NCBI GenBank assembly: GCA_035192965.1
Contig: CP136571.1
Coordinates: 3,118,501-3,182,500, forward strand
DNA from: Fuscovulum sp.
GTDB lineage: Bacteria; Pseudomonadota; Alphaproteobacteria; Rhodobacterales; Rhodobacteraceae
Direction of reading: 5' to 3'
DNA length: 64,000 nucleotides
Part shown: positions 1-8,378 of the stretch, one piece after another
Layout of the letters: each line of letters begins with the position of its first letter
Position numbering within the stretch: the first letter of the stretch is position 1
Translations under genes and position numbers: made by a program
The notes under the pieces: model-generated
Databases searched by the model: none
What the model saw: only the letters and a program-made list of their open reading frames with translations
What the model was told of the DNA's origin: nothing

Positions 1-2150
1 TCATCCAGTCCAGCCTGCCGCAGGGCATGAGCATGACGCTGATGTATGACGCGACAGAGCAGATCAGCGCCTCGATCAACGAAGTGTTCAAGACAATCGC
101 CGAGGCGGTCGCCATCGTCATCGTGATCATCCTGCTGTTCTTGGGCTCTTTCCGGTCGGTGCTGATGCCCGTGGTCACGATCCCGCTGTCCCTTCTGGGC
201 GTGCTTTTCGTGCTCTACCTGTTCGGCTATTCGATCAACCTTCTGTCCCTGCTTGCCATGGTTCTGGCCATCGGCCTTGTGGTGGATGATGCCATCGTCG
301 TTGTGGAAAACATCCACCGCCATATCGAGGAAGGCTTCCGCCCGATTCAGGCCGCCTTCATGGGGATGAAGGAAATCTACGGCGCGGTTGTCGCCATGAC
401 GATCACCCTCGCCGCCGTCTTTGCGCCGCTTGCCTTTACCGGCGGCCTGACCGGATCGCTGTTTCGCGAATTCGCCGTCACGCTGGCCGGCGCGGTGATC
501 ATTTCCGGCATCGTGGCCGTGACGATCACCCCCATGATGTCGGCCCGCCTCCTGCAAAAGGGCAACCACTCCCGCTTCCAGATCGCCGTCGACCGCGCCT
601 TCGACAGGCTGGCAGGCTGGTATGAACGCCGCGTCAACGGCTCGCTCGACTATCGCGCCATCACCATCCTGATGGTCGTCGTTCTGGCCGGGCTGACGGG
701 GTATCTGTTCACCAAAACCTCAACCGAGCTTGCCCCGGAAGAGGATTCCGGCGCGCTTTTCGCCTTCGTCAACGCGCCGCCCTATGCCACGTCCGAATAC
801 ACCCGCACCTATATCGACCAGATGCGCGAACTCACGAAGGACCTGCCCGAGCTGTCGGCCAACTTCTCCATCGTGGGGTTTGGCGGGGCCACGAATTCCG
901 GCATCGCGCTCTGGGCCTTCAAGGACTGGTCCGAACGGGATCGGTCACAGGCCGAACTGCAAGCTGATCTTCAAGGCAAGATCAGCGCCGTCGCCGGGGT
1001 GCAGGCTTTTGTCTTCGCGCCCCCCTCGCTGCCCGGTGCGGGCGGTGGCCTGCCCATTAGCGTGATCCTGCAATCCACTGGACCTTCCGACCGCATCTTC
1101 GAAGTGGCCGAAGAGATCAAGGCCGCAGCACAGGCCTCGGGCCGCTTCATCGTGGTGCAGAACTCGTTGTCCTACAACTCCACACAGATCACGATGAAGA
1201 TTGACCGCGAACGCGCCGCCGCACTGAACCTGCCCGCGCGCGACATCGGCACGACGTTGGGGTTGCTCGTTGGTGGCGGGGCCGTCGCGCAATTCGACCG
1301 CGACAGCAACAGCTATGATGTGATCATGCAGGTGCCCGAGGAATACCGAAACAACCCCGAACGGCTGACCGATTTCTTCATCCGTTCCGCCAGCGGCCAG
1401 ATGGTGCCGCTCTCGGCAGTGGTGACAGTGGAAACCAAGGTCGCCCCCAGCGCCATCGAACAGTTCAACCAGCTCAACTCCACCACCATCAGCGCGCTGC
1501 CCATCCCCGGTGTCTCTACCGGCGATGCCCTGCAGGTGATCGTGGATGAGGCGGAAAAGGTCATGCCCGACGGGTTCTTCATCGACTATTCCGGCCAATC
1601 CCGGCTCGAGGTGACGGAAGGCAACACGATCCTGCTGGCTTTTGGCCTTGCCGTGGTGGTGATCTACCTCGTGCTGGCCGCGCAGTTCGAAAGCTTCCGC
1701 GATCCGCTCATCATCATGATGTCGGTGCCCCTGTCGATCTTCGGGGCCATCGTGCCGCTGAACCTCGGCCTTGGCACGCTGAACATCTACACGCAGGTGG
1801 GGCTGATCACCCTGATCGGGCTGATCACCAAACACGGCATCCTGCTGGTGGAATTTGCCAATCAGGCCCGCCGCGAACGCGGCCTGTCCGCGCGTGAGGC
1901 CATCGTCGCCGCCGCCAAAACCCGCTTGCGGCCGATCCTGATGACAACCGCCGCCATGGCACTGGGGGTGATCCCGCTCATCATCGCCGATGGCGCAGGC
2001 GCCGCCGCGCGCTATTCGGTCGGTCTGGTGATCTTCTCGGGCATCACCATCGGCACGATGTTCACGCTCTTCGTGGTACCGGCCTTCTATACGCTGATTT
2101 CACGCAAGGAACTGGCGAAACCGGTGGAAGATCCGGTGGCAAGCCACTGA
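1..2150 (+). CDS. RND efflux transporter permease subunit (5' end outside window)
   Basis: This is the C-terminal 715 residues of an inner-membrane proton-driven RND pump; the reading frame is open to the left edge, so roughly the first third is missing. Hydrophobic helices at the start of the visible part carry the TM4 motif VVDDAIVVVEN (Asp-Asp pair near 285-290). A later helix has LITKHGILLVEFA, whose Lys matches the third member of the AcrB-type proton relay (Asp-Asp and Lys). The large periplasmic loop and the last helix bundle are complete and the protein ends in a short polar tail. RND pumps work with a periplasmic adaptor and usually an outer-membrane channel; neither is visible, so they would lie upstream. 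The substrate cannot be read from sequence. A strong hairpin terminator follows the stop. Confidence 0.95.
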   Translation, partial: IQSSLPQGMSMTLMYDATEQISASINEVFKTIAEAVAIVIVIILLFLGSFRSVLMPVVTIPLSLLGVLFVLYLFGYSINLLSLLAMVLAIGLVVDDAIVVVENIHRHIEEGFRPIQAAFMGMKEIYGAVVAMTITLAAVFAPLAFTGGLTGSLFREFAVTLAGAVIISGIVAVTITPMMSARLLQKGNHSRFQIAVDRAFDRLAGWYERRVNGSLDYRAITILMVVVLAGLTGYLFTKTSTELAPEEDSGALFAFVNAPPYATSEYTRTYIDQMRELTKDLPELSANFSIVGFGGATNSGIALWAFKDWSERDRSQAELQADLQGKISAVAGVQAFVFAPPSLPGAGGGLPISVILQSTGPSDRIFEVAEEIKAAAQASGRFIVVQNSLSYNSTQITMKIDRERAAALNLPARDIGTTLGLLVGGGAVAQFDRDSNSYDVIMQVPEEYRNNPERLTDFFIRSASGQMVPLSAVVTVETKVAPSAIEQFNQLNSTTISALPIPGVSTGDALQVIVDEAEKVMPDGFFIDYSGQSRLEVTEGNTILLAFGLAVVVIYLVLAAQFESFRDPLIIMMSVPLSIFGAIVPLNLGLGTLNIYTQVGLITLIGLITKHGILLVEFANQARRERGLSAREAIVAAAKTRLRPILMTTAAMALGVIPLIIADGAGAAARYSVGLVIFSGITIGTMFTLFVVPAFYTLISRKELAKPVEDPVASH

Positions 2151-2151
2151 A

Positions 2152-2201
2152 AGCAAGGTGGCGATCCGCTCCATCGGATCGCCACCTTGCTGCAGATTTT
2201 T
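2152..2201 (+). terminator. Rho-independent terminator after the RND gene
   Basis: A perfect 17-bp inverted repeat (2152-2168 pairing with 2175-2191, 6-nt loop) begins two bases after the RND stop codon. A run of five T follows at 2197-2201. It also lies downstream of the minus-strand DUF1330 gene, but no good T tract follows it on that strand. Confidence 0.9.
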
Positions 2202-2219
2202 CGCAAAAAAATCGCTTCT

Positions 2220-2507
2220 TTACACGCCATCCACAATCACCAAGGCCACCTCTGCCGCGCCCTCCCGCGCAGCACGCGCCGCCTGATATTCGGCTGACGC
2301 ATAGCACGCCCGCGCCGATGCCAGATCGGGAAACACGATCACCACATGCCGCGCTTGCTGCGGCCCTTCCAGCACATACGATTCCCCACCTCGCGCCAGA
2401 AACTGCCCGCCAAACCGGGCGAAGGCCGCCGGGGCGAGGGCCTGATACGCCTTGTATCGTTCGGGATCGGTGACCGTGACATGCGCAATCCAATAGGCCG
2501 CCATCAT
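2220..2507 (-). CDS. DUF1330 family protein
   Basis: A 95-residue protein of the ferredoxin-like alpha/beta-barrel DUF1330 family. Seen: the N-terminal AYWIAHVTVTDPERY pattern, a central segment ending in the hydrophobic VVIVFPD strand, and the S-A-EYQAAR helix typical of this family. The function of DUF1330 proteins is not established; relatives are small dimeric proteins often found next to catabolic genes. The start overlaps the stop of the upstream GntR regulator by four bases (ATGA), so the two are co-transcribed and probably translationally coupled. Two Met codons lie in tandem at 2507 and 2504. No catalytic residue can be assigned. Its position suggests an accessory role in the pathway encoded divergently at 3303-8169. 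Confidence 0.85.
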   Translation of the reverse strand: MMAAYWIAHVTVTDPERYKAYQALAPAAFARFGGQFLARGGESYVLEGPQQARHVVIVFPDLASARACYASAEYQAARAAREGAAEVALVIVDGV

Positions 2508-3202
2508 GCGCCCTCCAACATCCGCCGCGCGATCTCGGCCGCCTCGCGCAAGTGATCCTCCACCGCCTGCCGCGCCGCGCCCGCATCATTGGCGGCAATC
2601 GCCGCTGCGATGCGCGCCATGCGCGCGCGGCCGGGCACCGCCCGGTCTGCCACAGTCAGCGTCAGCGCGCGCAGCCGGCTGATCCGCCCGTTCAGGCGCT
2701 GCACAATCTCCCAGGCGATGTCATGCCCGGCGGCGCGAAAGATCACCTCATAGAACTGCGTCGTCGCCTCAAAAACGGCATCTTCGGCGCCCGTCGCCGC
2801 CTCCAGCGCGGCCAGCGCCGCCGCCAGATCGGCCTTCACCGCGTCATCTGCCACCGCCGCGCAACCCGCCGCCGCCGATCCCTCCAGAAGCAGCCGGATG
2901 TCATAGATCTGCCGCGCCTGCGCCCAGTCCATCCGCGCCACCACCGGCCCCCGGTTGGGCAGGCTTTCCACCAGCCCTTCCGCCTCCAGTATCCGGATCA
3001 CCTCGCGCACAACCGACCGGCTGACGCCCAGCTGATCGCACAGCGTCCGCTCCACCAGCCGCGCGCCGGATGGAAAGCGCCCCGCGATGATCGCAGCCCG
3101 CATCCGGCCCAGCACGATTTCGCGCAGGGTCTGCGGCATCTGGTCGATCCGCAATTCGGCGCGCAATTCCGCCTGCATTTCAGGATGTGCTGCCTGTTCC
3201 AT
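2504..3202 (-). CDS. GntR-family transcriptional regulator, FCD type
   Basis: A 232-residue regulator with an N-terminal winged helix-turn-helix (about residues 25-85; core ERTLCDQLGVSRSVVREVI) and an all-alpha FCD ligand-binding domain (about 95-225). FCD members are usually repressors that respond to small organic acids or pathway intermediates. It faces the catabolic operon starting at 3303 across about 100 bp that contains a perfect palindrome (3261-3270), so it most likely controls that operon and itself. The ATG at 3202 is chosen because an AGGG motif sits about 8 bases upstream; an in-frame GTG at 3205 would add one residue. The effector is unknown. Confidence 0.9.
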   Translation of the reverse strand: MEQAAHPEMQAELRAELRIDQMPQTLREIVLGRMRAAIIAGRFPSGARLVERTLCDQLGVSRSVVREVIRILEAEGLVESLPNRGPVVARMDWAQARQIYDIRLLLEGSAAAGCAAVADDAVKADLAAALAALEAATGAEDAVFEATTQFYEVIFRAAGHDIAWEIVQRLNGRISRLRALTLTVADRAVPGRARMARIAAAIAANDAGAARQAVEDHLREAAEIARRMLEGA

Positions 3203-3244
3203 CACCCCACCCTAGCGCCCGCGCCCCATCCGGGCAACGACTCA

Positions 3245-3270
3245 TTGACATACGATCTTATGGTATACCA
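3245..3270 (+). promoter_or_regulatory. Candidate promoter and GntR operator
   Basis: Between the divergent GntR gene and the DUF1185 operon there is a TTGACA hexamer at 3245-3250 and a perfect 10-bp palindrome, TGGTATACCA, at 3261-3270. The palindrome lies in the -10 region expected for the plus-strand operon. FadR/FCD regulators bind short palindromes with GT and AC arms, so this is a plausible repressor site. No footprint evidence is available. Confidence 0.45.
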
Positions 3271-3302
3271 ACATACAACTAACAGCAAAGCCCGAGGTTC
3301 CG

Positions 3303-3905
3303 ATGCCCGCCCAGATCCGCAAAACCCTTCTTCATGTCGAAACCACGCTGATCGAAGGCGGCCGCGCTGCGCCCAAACCGCTGAAGCTGATCGCGGCGGC
3401 GGCCGTGATCCGCAACCCTTGGGCCGGGATGGGCTTTGTCGAAGACCTGAAACCCGCCATTCACGACGTGGCCCCCGAACTTGGCGCATTGCTGACCGGA
3501 ATGATCCTTGATGCCGCAGGCGGTGGCGATGCCGTCGAAGGCTACGGCAAGGCCGCAGTCGTGGGGCTCGACGGCGAAGTGGAACACGCCTCCGCCCTGA
3601 TCCACACCCTGCGCTTTGGCAACCACTACCGGCAGGCCGTGGGGGCCAAGACCTATCTCGCCTTCACCAACATCCGCGGCGGGGCCAACACGCCCGTCAT
3701 GATCCCCTTGATGGACAAGAATGACGAAGGCCGCCGCTCGCATTACCTGACAATCCATTTCGCCATCCCCGACGCACCCGCTGCCGATGAAATCGTCGTG
3801 GCCCTCGGCGCCTCTATCGGGGGCCGCCCGCATCACCGCATCGGTGACCGATATCAAGACCTCAAGGATCTGGGCCATGATGTATCGAACCCTGCCTCTG
3901 TCTGA
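3303..3905 (+). CDS. DUF1185 (amino acid synthesis family) protein
   Basis: A 200-residue protein matching the AA_synth/DUF1185 family: an N-terminal KTLLHVETTLIEGG segment, a central GYGKAAVVGLDGEVEHASALIH motif region and a C-terminal D-A-ADEIVVALGASIGGRPHHRIGDR motif. The family name comes from an old complementation claim; no reaction is firmly assigned. Start ATG 3303 has a GAGG ribosome binding site. It is the first gene of a five-gene operon of hydrolase, flavin reductase, luciferase-type monooxygenase and aldehyde dehydrogenase, so a catabolic role is more likely than biosynthesis here. The following gene starts inside its 3' end, which suggests coupling. Confidence 0.8.
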   Translation: MPAQIRKTLLHVETTLIEGGRAAPKPLKLIAAAAVIRNPWAGMGFVEDLKPAIHDVAPELGALLTGMILDAAGGGDAVEGYGKAAVVGLDGEVEHASALIHTLRFGNHYRQAVGAKTYLAFTNIRGGANTPVMIPLMDKNDEGRRSHYLTIHFAIPDAPAADEIVVALGASIGGRPHHRIGDRYQDLKDLGHDVSNPASV

Positions 3906-4707
3906 CGGGGCCGCGGTCGGCCTCATCGAGGTCGGCCCCCCGGGAAATGGCGGCGAACCGCTCCTGCTGATCCATGGCGTGGGCCTCAACGCCCGCGCCT
4001 GGGCCCCACAAATCGCGGCGCTGGCCGCCACCACCCGGGTGTTTGCCGTGGATATGCCGGGCCATGGCCGCTCTGCCCCCCTGCCCCAAGGCGCGCGCCT
4101 GCCTGATTACGTCGACTGGGCCGCGCGCGTGATCACTGCCCTTGGCGTGGGTGCGGTGAACGTCGCAGGCCATTCCATGGGCGCGCTGATCGCCACCGGG
4201 CTTGCCGCCGATTATCCCGAACTCATCCGCCGCATCGCCATCCTGAACGCCGTCCACCGCCGCACGCCCGAGGCGCGCGCCGCCGTCACCGCCCGCGCCG
4301 ATGCCATGGCCGCAGGCGAGTTTGACGCCATCGCCCCCCTCAAACGCTGGTTCACCGACGACGCGCAGGATGCCACCCCCCGCGCCCAAGTCGCCCGCTG
4401 GCTGGCCGAGGTCAGCCGCGACGGCTACGCCGCCGCCTACCGCGCCTTCGCCACCGGCGATGATATCTATGCCGACCGCTGGGCCGCCATCACCTGCCCC
4501 GCCCTTGTCCTGACAGGCGATGGTGATCCGAACTCCACCCCCGACATGACCCGCCTGATGGCCGCCACCGCCCCGCGCGGCCGCGCCATCGTGATCGAAG
4601 GCCATCGTCACATGGTCAACCTCACCGCCCCCGACCGCGTGACAGCGGCACTCCGCGACTGGTTGCAAACGCCCCTGATGGCCGAAACCGAAGGGCTGCG
4701 CGCATGA
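3877..4707 (+). CDS. Alpha/beta-fold hydrolase
   Basis: A 276-residue cytoplasmic serine hydrolase. Seen: oxyanion strand LLLIHGVGLNAR (about 29-40), nucleophile elbow GHSMG with Ser100, acid in GDGDPNS (about 214-220) and His in EGHRHMV (243 or 245), so the triad is complete. Tandem ATGs at 3877 and 3880 overlap the DUF1185 stop by about 29 bases; a longer upstream frame exists but would overlap that gene by over 100 bases and lacks family similarity. The last four bases overlap the flavin reductase start. The likely role is hydrolysis of an ester, amide or enol-lactone intermediate made by the flavin monooxygenase at 5645, the role RutD plays beside RutA. Substrate unknown. Confidence 0.85.
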   Translation: MMYRTLPLSDGAAVGLIEVGPPGNGGEPLLLIHGVGLNARAWAPQIAALAATTRVFAVDMPGHGRSAPLPQGARLPDYVDWAARVITALGVGAVNVAGHSMGALIATGLAADYPELIRRIAILNAVHRRTPEARAAVTARADAMAAGEFDAIAPLKRWFTDDAQDATPRAQVARWLAEVSRDGYAAAYRAFATGDDIYADRWAAITCPALVLTGDGDPNSTPDMTRLMAATAPRGRAIVIEGHRHMVNLTAPDRVTAALRDWLQTPLMAETEGLRA

Positions 4708-5648
4708 CCCAACCGCAAGATCCCCGCCGGGCCCTGCGCGATGCCTTTGGCACCTTCATGACCGGGGTCACTGTCGTGACGGCACTGGATGACGCAGACC
4801 ACCCCTTGGGTTTCACCGCAAATTCCTTTGCCTCCGTCTCGCTCGACCCGCCGCTTCTGCTTGTGCAGATCGCCAAAACCTCCGCCAACTATCCGGCCTT
4901 CACCTCTGGTCGTGGCTTTGCCGTGAACATCCTTGCCGAAGGCCAGAAGGACATCTCCAACACCTTCGCCCGCCCCGCTGCCGACCGCTTCGCCGGGATC
5001 GACTGGCAGCCCGGCCCCCATGGCGCACCGATCCTGCCCGATGTGGCCGCCTGGTTCGATTGCAGCACGCACCAGATCATCGACGCCGGTGATCACGCCA
5101 TCCTTCTTGGCCGGATTGAGGCGTTTCACGCCACCCCAGCCCCCGGCCTTGGCTACTATCGCGGCACCTACTTCACCCCCGTCGCCACGCAGGCCACTGT
5201 CCCAACCGGGCCGGATATCATCGTCTCAGCCATCCTCGAACGCGACGGGCAGGTGCTGCTGATCGACGATGGTTTTGGCGGTCTGACCCTTCCCACCGCC
5301 CGCGTGGGCCGCGACGGCACCGCCGCTGCGCTGGCCGCGCTGATCGCGCAAAGCGGCATAGATGCCGCCCCCGGCCCACTCTATTCCGTTTACGAAGACG
5401 TGGCCCGCGCCCAGCAGCACATCGCCTTTCGGTGCCCCGCCACGGCAGGCACACCCGCCAAAGGAGCCTTCGTCGACCTCTCCCCCGCCTCTTTCGCCGA
5501 GGTCACCGATCAAGCCCTGCGCACCATGCTGGAACGGCTGTCGGATGAATCGCGCATGGGCAATTACGGCATCTATTTCGGCAATCAGAATGCTGGCCGC
5601 ATCGCGCTGGTCACAGAAGGCCCAGTCACGGAAGGAACGGCCCTATGA
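4704..5648 (+). CDS. Flavin reductase fused to a degenerate Nudix-like domain
   Basis: A 314-residue two-domain protein. Residues about 8-160 are a flavin reductase-like FMN-binding split barrel (FGTFMTGVTVVTA, GFTANSFASVSLDPPLL, FAVNILAEGQ), the type that feeds reduced FMN to a partner monooxygenase using NAD(P)H. Residues about 170-305 look like a Nudix fold (IIVSAILERDGQVLLIDDG, then GGLTLPT). The Nudix box at about 192-220 is badly decayed: the conserved Glu and the REUxEE core are replaced by Ala and Gln. The C-terminal part is therefore probably a binding or regulatory domain, not a hydrolase. ATGA overlaps on both sides place it tightly between the hydrolase and the luciferase-type monooxygenase, its expected partner. 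Confidence 0.85.
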   Translation: MTQPQDPRRALRDAFGTFMTGVTVVTALDDADHPLGFTANSFASVSLDPPLLLVQIAKTSANYPAFTSGRGFAVNILAEGQKDISNTFARPAADRFAGIDWQPGPHGAPILPDVAAWFDCSTHQIIDAGDHAILLGRIEAFHATPAPGLGYYRGTYFTPVATQATVPTGPDIIVSAILERDGQVLLIDDGFGGLTLPTARVGRDGTAAALAALIAQSGIDAAPGPLYSVYEDVARAQQHIAFRCPATAGTPAKGAFVDLSPASFAEVTDQALRTMLERLSDESRMGNYGIYFGNQNAGRIALVTEGPVTEGTAL

Positions 5649-6682
5649 AATTCTCGCTCTTCCTGCACATGGAACGGATCAGCCCTTCTGACGGCGAACA
5701 GCGCCTGTATCGAGAAATGCTGGAACTGTGCCACATGGCCGATGAGGGCGGGATGCACGCCATCTGGACGGGCGAACACCACGGCATGTCCTTCACCATC
5801 GCGCCCAATCCCCTGCTCAATCTTGTCGATATCGCGCGCCGCACCAAACATGTCCGCCTTGGCACCGGCACCGTGATCGCCCCCTTCTGGCATCCCATCC
5901 GGCTGGCGGGTGAGGCGGCGATGGCCGATCTGATCATGGATGGCCGGCTTGAACTGGGCATCGCGCGCGGGGCTTACAGTTTTGAATACGAACGCATTCT
6001 TCCCGGTCTGGATGCCTGGAACGCGGGCGGGCGGATGCGCGAACTGATCCCTGCAATAAAGGGGCTTTGGGCGGGCGATTACGCGCTCGACGGGCAGTAT
6101 TGGCAATTTCCGGCCACCACATCGGCCCCCAAACCGCTGCAACAGCCGCACCCTCCCATCTGGGTCGCCGCGCGCGATCCCAACAGCCATGAATTCGCCG
6201 TCTCACAGGGCTGCAACGTCCAATGCACGCCCCTGCACAACCCGCATGATGAGGTGGTCAGCCTGATGCAGCGATTCAATGATGCCTGCGCCAAGACGCC
6301 CGAAATTCCCCGCCCGCGCATCATGGTTCTGCAACATGGCTATGTCGCCTCTGACGCTGCCGATGCCAATGTCGCGGCGCAGGAACTCAACCACTTCTAC
6401 AACTATTTCGGCGCCTGGTTCCTGAACAAACGCCCGGTCACCCAAGGCCTGATCGAACCCCTGACCAACGCCGAGATCGCCGCCCATCCCTTCTATTCGG
6501 CCGAAGTTATGCGGAAAAACCTCCTGATCGGCGACAAGTTTGAGGTGATCGACAAGCTGGCCGCGATCAAGGCGCTGGGGTATGACGAATTCTCGCTCTG
6601 GATCGACAGCGGCCAATCCTTCGCCCGAAAGCGCGACAGCCTGAAACGCTTCATCGACGATGTAATGCCCGCCTTCGCCTGA
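5645..6682 (+). CDS. LLM-class flavin-dependent monooxygenase
   Basis: A 345-residue luciferase-like TIM-barrel oxygenase. Seen: N-terminal KFSLFLHMER strand, WTGEHHG motif (about 41-47), the strand VRLGTGTVIAPFWHPIRLAGEAA and the MDGRLELGIARG segment, all typical of bacterial luciferase-like enzymes. These use FMNH2 and oxygen to hydroxylate or cleave C-N, C-S or carbonyl bonds, with FMNH2 delivered by a separate reductase. The reductase gene ends inside its start codon (ATGA overlap), so the pair is a two-component monooxygenase. Together with the hydrolase and aldehyde dehydrogenase, the operon could open a small ring or oxidatively release an aldehyde. The substrate is not readable. Confidence 0.88.
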   Translation: MKFSLFLHMERISPSDGEQRLYREMLELCHMADEGGMHAIWTGEHHGMSFTIAPNPLLNLVDIARRTKHVRLGTGTVIAPFWHPIRLAGEAAMADLIMDGRLELGIARGAYSFEYERILPGLDAWNAGGRMRELIPAIKGLWAGDYALDGQYWQFPATTSAPKPLQQPHPPIWVAARDPNSHEFAVSQGCNVQCTPLHNPHDEVVSLMQRFNDACAKTPEIPRPRIMVLQHGYVASDAADANVAAQELNHFYNYFGAWFLNKRPVTQGLIEPLTNAEIAAHPFYSAEVMRKNLLIGDKFEVIDKLAAIKALGYDEFSLWIDSGQSFARKRDSLKRFIDDVMPAFA

Positions 6683-6702
6683 GGCCCCTGCAAGGACAGC
6701 CC

Positions 6703-8169
6703 ATGGACCGCTTCCAGCTCTACATCGATGGCACGTTTCAGGATGGCGCCGCCACCTTCCCCAGCCTGAACCCCGCCACAGGCACCCCTTGGGCCGACAT
6801 GCCCGAGGCGCGCGAGGCACAGGTGAACGCCGCCGTGGATGCTGCGCACCGCGCCTTCACCTCTGGCCCATGGCCCGCGATGACCGCCACGCAACGGGGC
6901 AAACTGCTCATGCGTCTTGCCGATCTTGTCACGGAAGCCGCGCCAGAACTCGCCCGGCTGGAAACCCGCGACACGGGCAAGATCATCCGCGAAACCACCG
7001 CCCAGATCGCCTATGTCGCCGATTACTACCGCTATTACGCAGGCCTCGCCGACAAGATCGAAGGCGCACATCTGCCCATCGATAAGCCGGACATGGAAGT
7101 GTGGCTGCGGCGCGAACCTGTTGGCGTGGTTGCGGCCATCGTGCCATGGAACTCGCAACTCTTCCTCGCCGCCGTCAAGATCGGCCCCGCCCTCGCCGCC
7201 GGGTGTACCGTGGTGGTCAAAGCATCCGAGGATGGCCCCGCCCCCCTCCTGCACTTCGCCCGCCTCATCCATGCCGCGGGCTTCCCCCCCGGCGTGGTGA
7301 ATATTCTTACGGGCTTTGGCCCCACCTGTGGCCATGTGCTGACCACCCATCCAAAGGTGGCCCATATCGCCTTTACCGGCGGCCCCGGCACCGCCCGCGC
7401 CGTGGTGCGCAATTCGGCAGAAAACCTCGCCTCCACCTCGCTGGAACTGGGTGGCAAATCCCCCTTCATCGTCTTTGCCGATGCCGATCTGGACAGCGCT
7501 GCCAACGCGCAGGTCTCCGGCATCTTCGCTGCCACCGGGCAAAGCTGCGTCGCAGGATCGCGCTTGCTGGTGGAGGCCTCCATCAAAGAGGCCTTCCTCG
7601 CCAAGCTGAAGGCCAAGGCCGAGGCGATCCGCATTGCAGCGCCCGACGACATGACCACCGAGATCGGCCCTCTCTGCACCGCGCGCCAGCGCGACCACAT
7701 CACCGCCACCATCGCAGCCTCCCTTGCCAAGGGTGCCACGCCGATCACCGGCGGTGAACCGCTCCCCGGCCCCGGCTTCTATTTCCCGCCCACCATCCTC
7801 GATTGCTCCACCGCCCCCGACGCGCCCGCGCTGTCGGATGAATTTTTCGGCCCCGTCCTCGCCGTGAGCACCTTCACGACCGAAGCCGAGGCGCTGGCCA
7901 AAGCCAATGACACAGCCTATGGCCTAGCCTCTGGGGTATTCACAAAATCTTTGACCCGCGCACACCGCATGATCCGCGGCCTGCGCGCGGGCGTGGTCTG
8001 GGTCAACACCTACCGCGCCGTGTCGCCCATCGCCCCCTTCGGTGGCCATGGCCTGTCTGGCCACGGCCGCGAAGGAGGCCTCGCCGCGGCACTGGATTAC
8101 ACCACCACGAAAACGGTCTGGCTGCGGACATCAGACGACCCGATCCCCGACCCTTTCGTGATGCGCTGA
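6703..8169 (+). CDS. NAD(P)-dependent aldehyde dehydrogenase
   Basis: A 488-residue enzyme of the classical ALDH superfamily. Catalytic residues are all present: Asn150 (VPWN), Glu248 in LELGGKSP and nucleophilic Cys282 in GQSCVAG. The cofactor fold with FTGGPGTA (about 224-231) is intact. It oxidises an aldehyde to the acid in the cytoplasm. It is the last gene of the operon that starts at 3303, 20 bases after the monooxygenase stop with an AAGGA ribosome binding site, and presumably oxidises the aldehyde released by that pathway. Resemblance is general (betaine, lactaldehyde or semialdehyde dehydrogenases), so no gene symbol is given. Confidence 0.92.
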   Translation: MDRFQLYIDGTFQDGAATFPSLNPATGTPWADMPEAREAQVNAAVDAAHRAFTSGPWPAMTATQRGKLLMRLADLVTEAAPELARLETRDTGKIIRETTAQIAYVADYYRYYAGLADKIEGAHLPIDKPDMEVWLRREPVGVVAAIVPWNSQLFLAAVKIGPALAAGCTVVVKASEDGPAPLLHFARLIHAAGFPPGVVNILTGFGPTCGHVLTTHPKVAHIAFTGGPGTARAVVRNSAENLASTSLELGGKSPFIVFADADLDSAANAQVSGIFAATGQSCVAGSRLLVEASIKEAFLAKLKAKAEAIRIAAPDDMTTEIGPLCTARQRDHITATIAASLAKGATPITGGEPLPGPGFYFPPTILDCSTAPDAPALSDEFFGPVLAVSTFTTEAEALAKANDTAYGLASGVFTKSLTRAHRMIRGLRAGVVWVNTYRAVSPIAPFGGHGLSGHGREGGLAAALDYTTTKTVWLRTSDDPIPDPFVMR

Positions 8170-8236
8170 CCCCCGACCAAAGGCCCCCATGCAGCACGGT
8201 GACGAGCGCGACAAAAGCAGGGATAACCTTTCCAGA

Positions 8237-8335
8237 TCATGAATCAATTTCCGCATGACCGCCCGCTGCGTGCATACGCTTTGCTGCACCGCCGTCTGCA
8301 CCACGCGCTGCACAGGCATTTTCTGGCTTTTCCAT
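8237..8335 (-). CDS. Possible 32-residue small protein
   Basis: A short frame starting MEKPENACAARG and ending at a TGA, not similar to anything I recognise. Three signals support it: an AAGGAG ribosome binding site (8350-8345) nine bases before the ATG, a TTGACA -35 hexamer (8408-8403) and a weak GTTAAG -10 (8384-8379) spaced 18 bases apart on the same strand. The product is polar, Ala/Gly-rich and has no membrane segment. It could equally be the start of a regulatory transcript. Coding status is uncertain because 32 codons carry little statistical weight. Confidence 0.3.
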   Translation of the reverse strand: MEKPENACAARGADGGAAKRMHAAGGHAEIDS

Positions 8336-8378
8336 CCGTTTCAACTCCTTGCAGCCCGAACCGATGCAAAGCGCGCGC

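Noticed and set aside
3787..3876. Upstream in-frame extension of the alpha/beta hydrolase
   Set aside because: It would overlap the DUF1185 gene by more than 100 bases and lacks hydrolase-family similarity; the tandem ATGs at 3877/3880 fit better.
3303..8169. Identity as the rut pyrimidine-degradation operon
   Set aside because: The functional set is similar, but a DUF1185 protein, an FCD-type GntR and an aldehyde dehydrogenase replace typical Rut members, and I do not recognise RutB or RutC-like genes.
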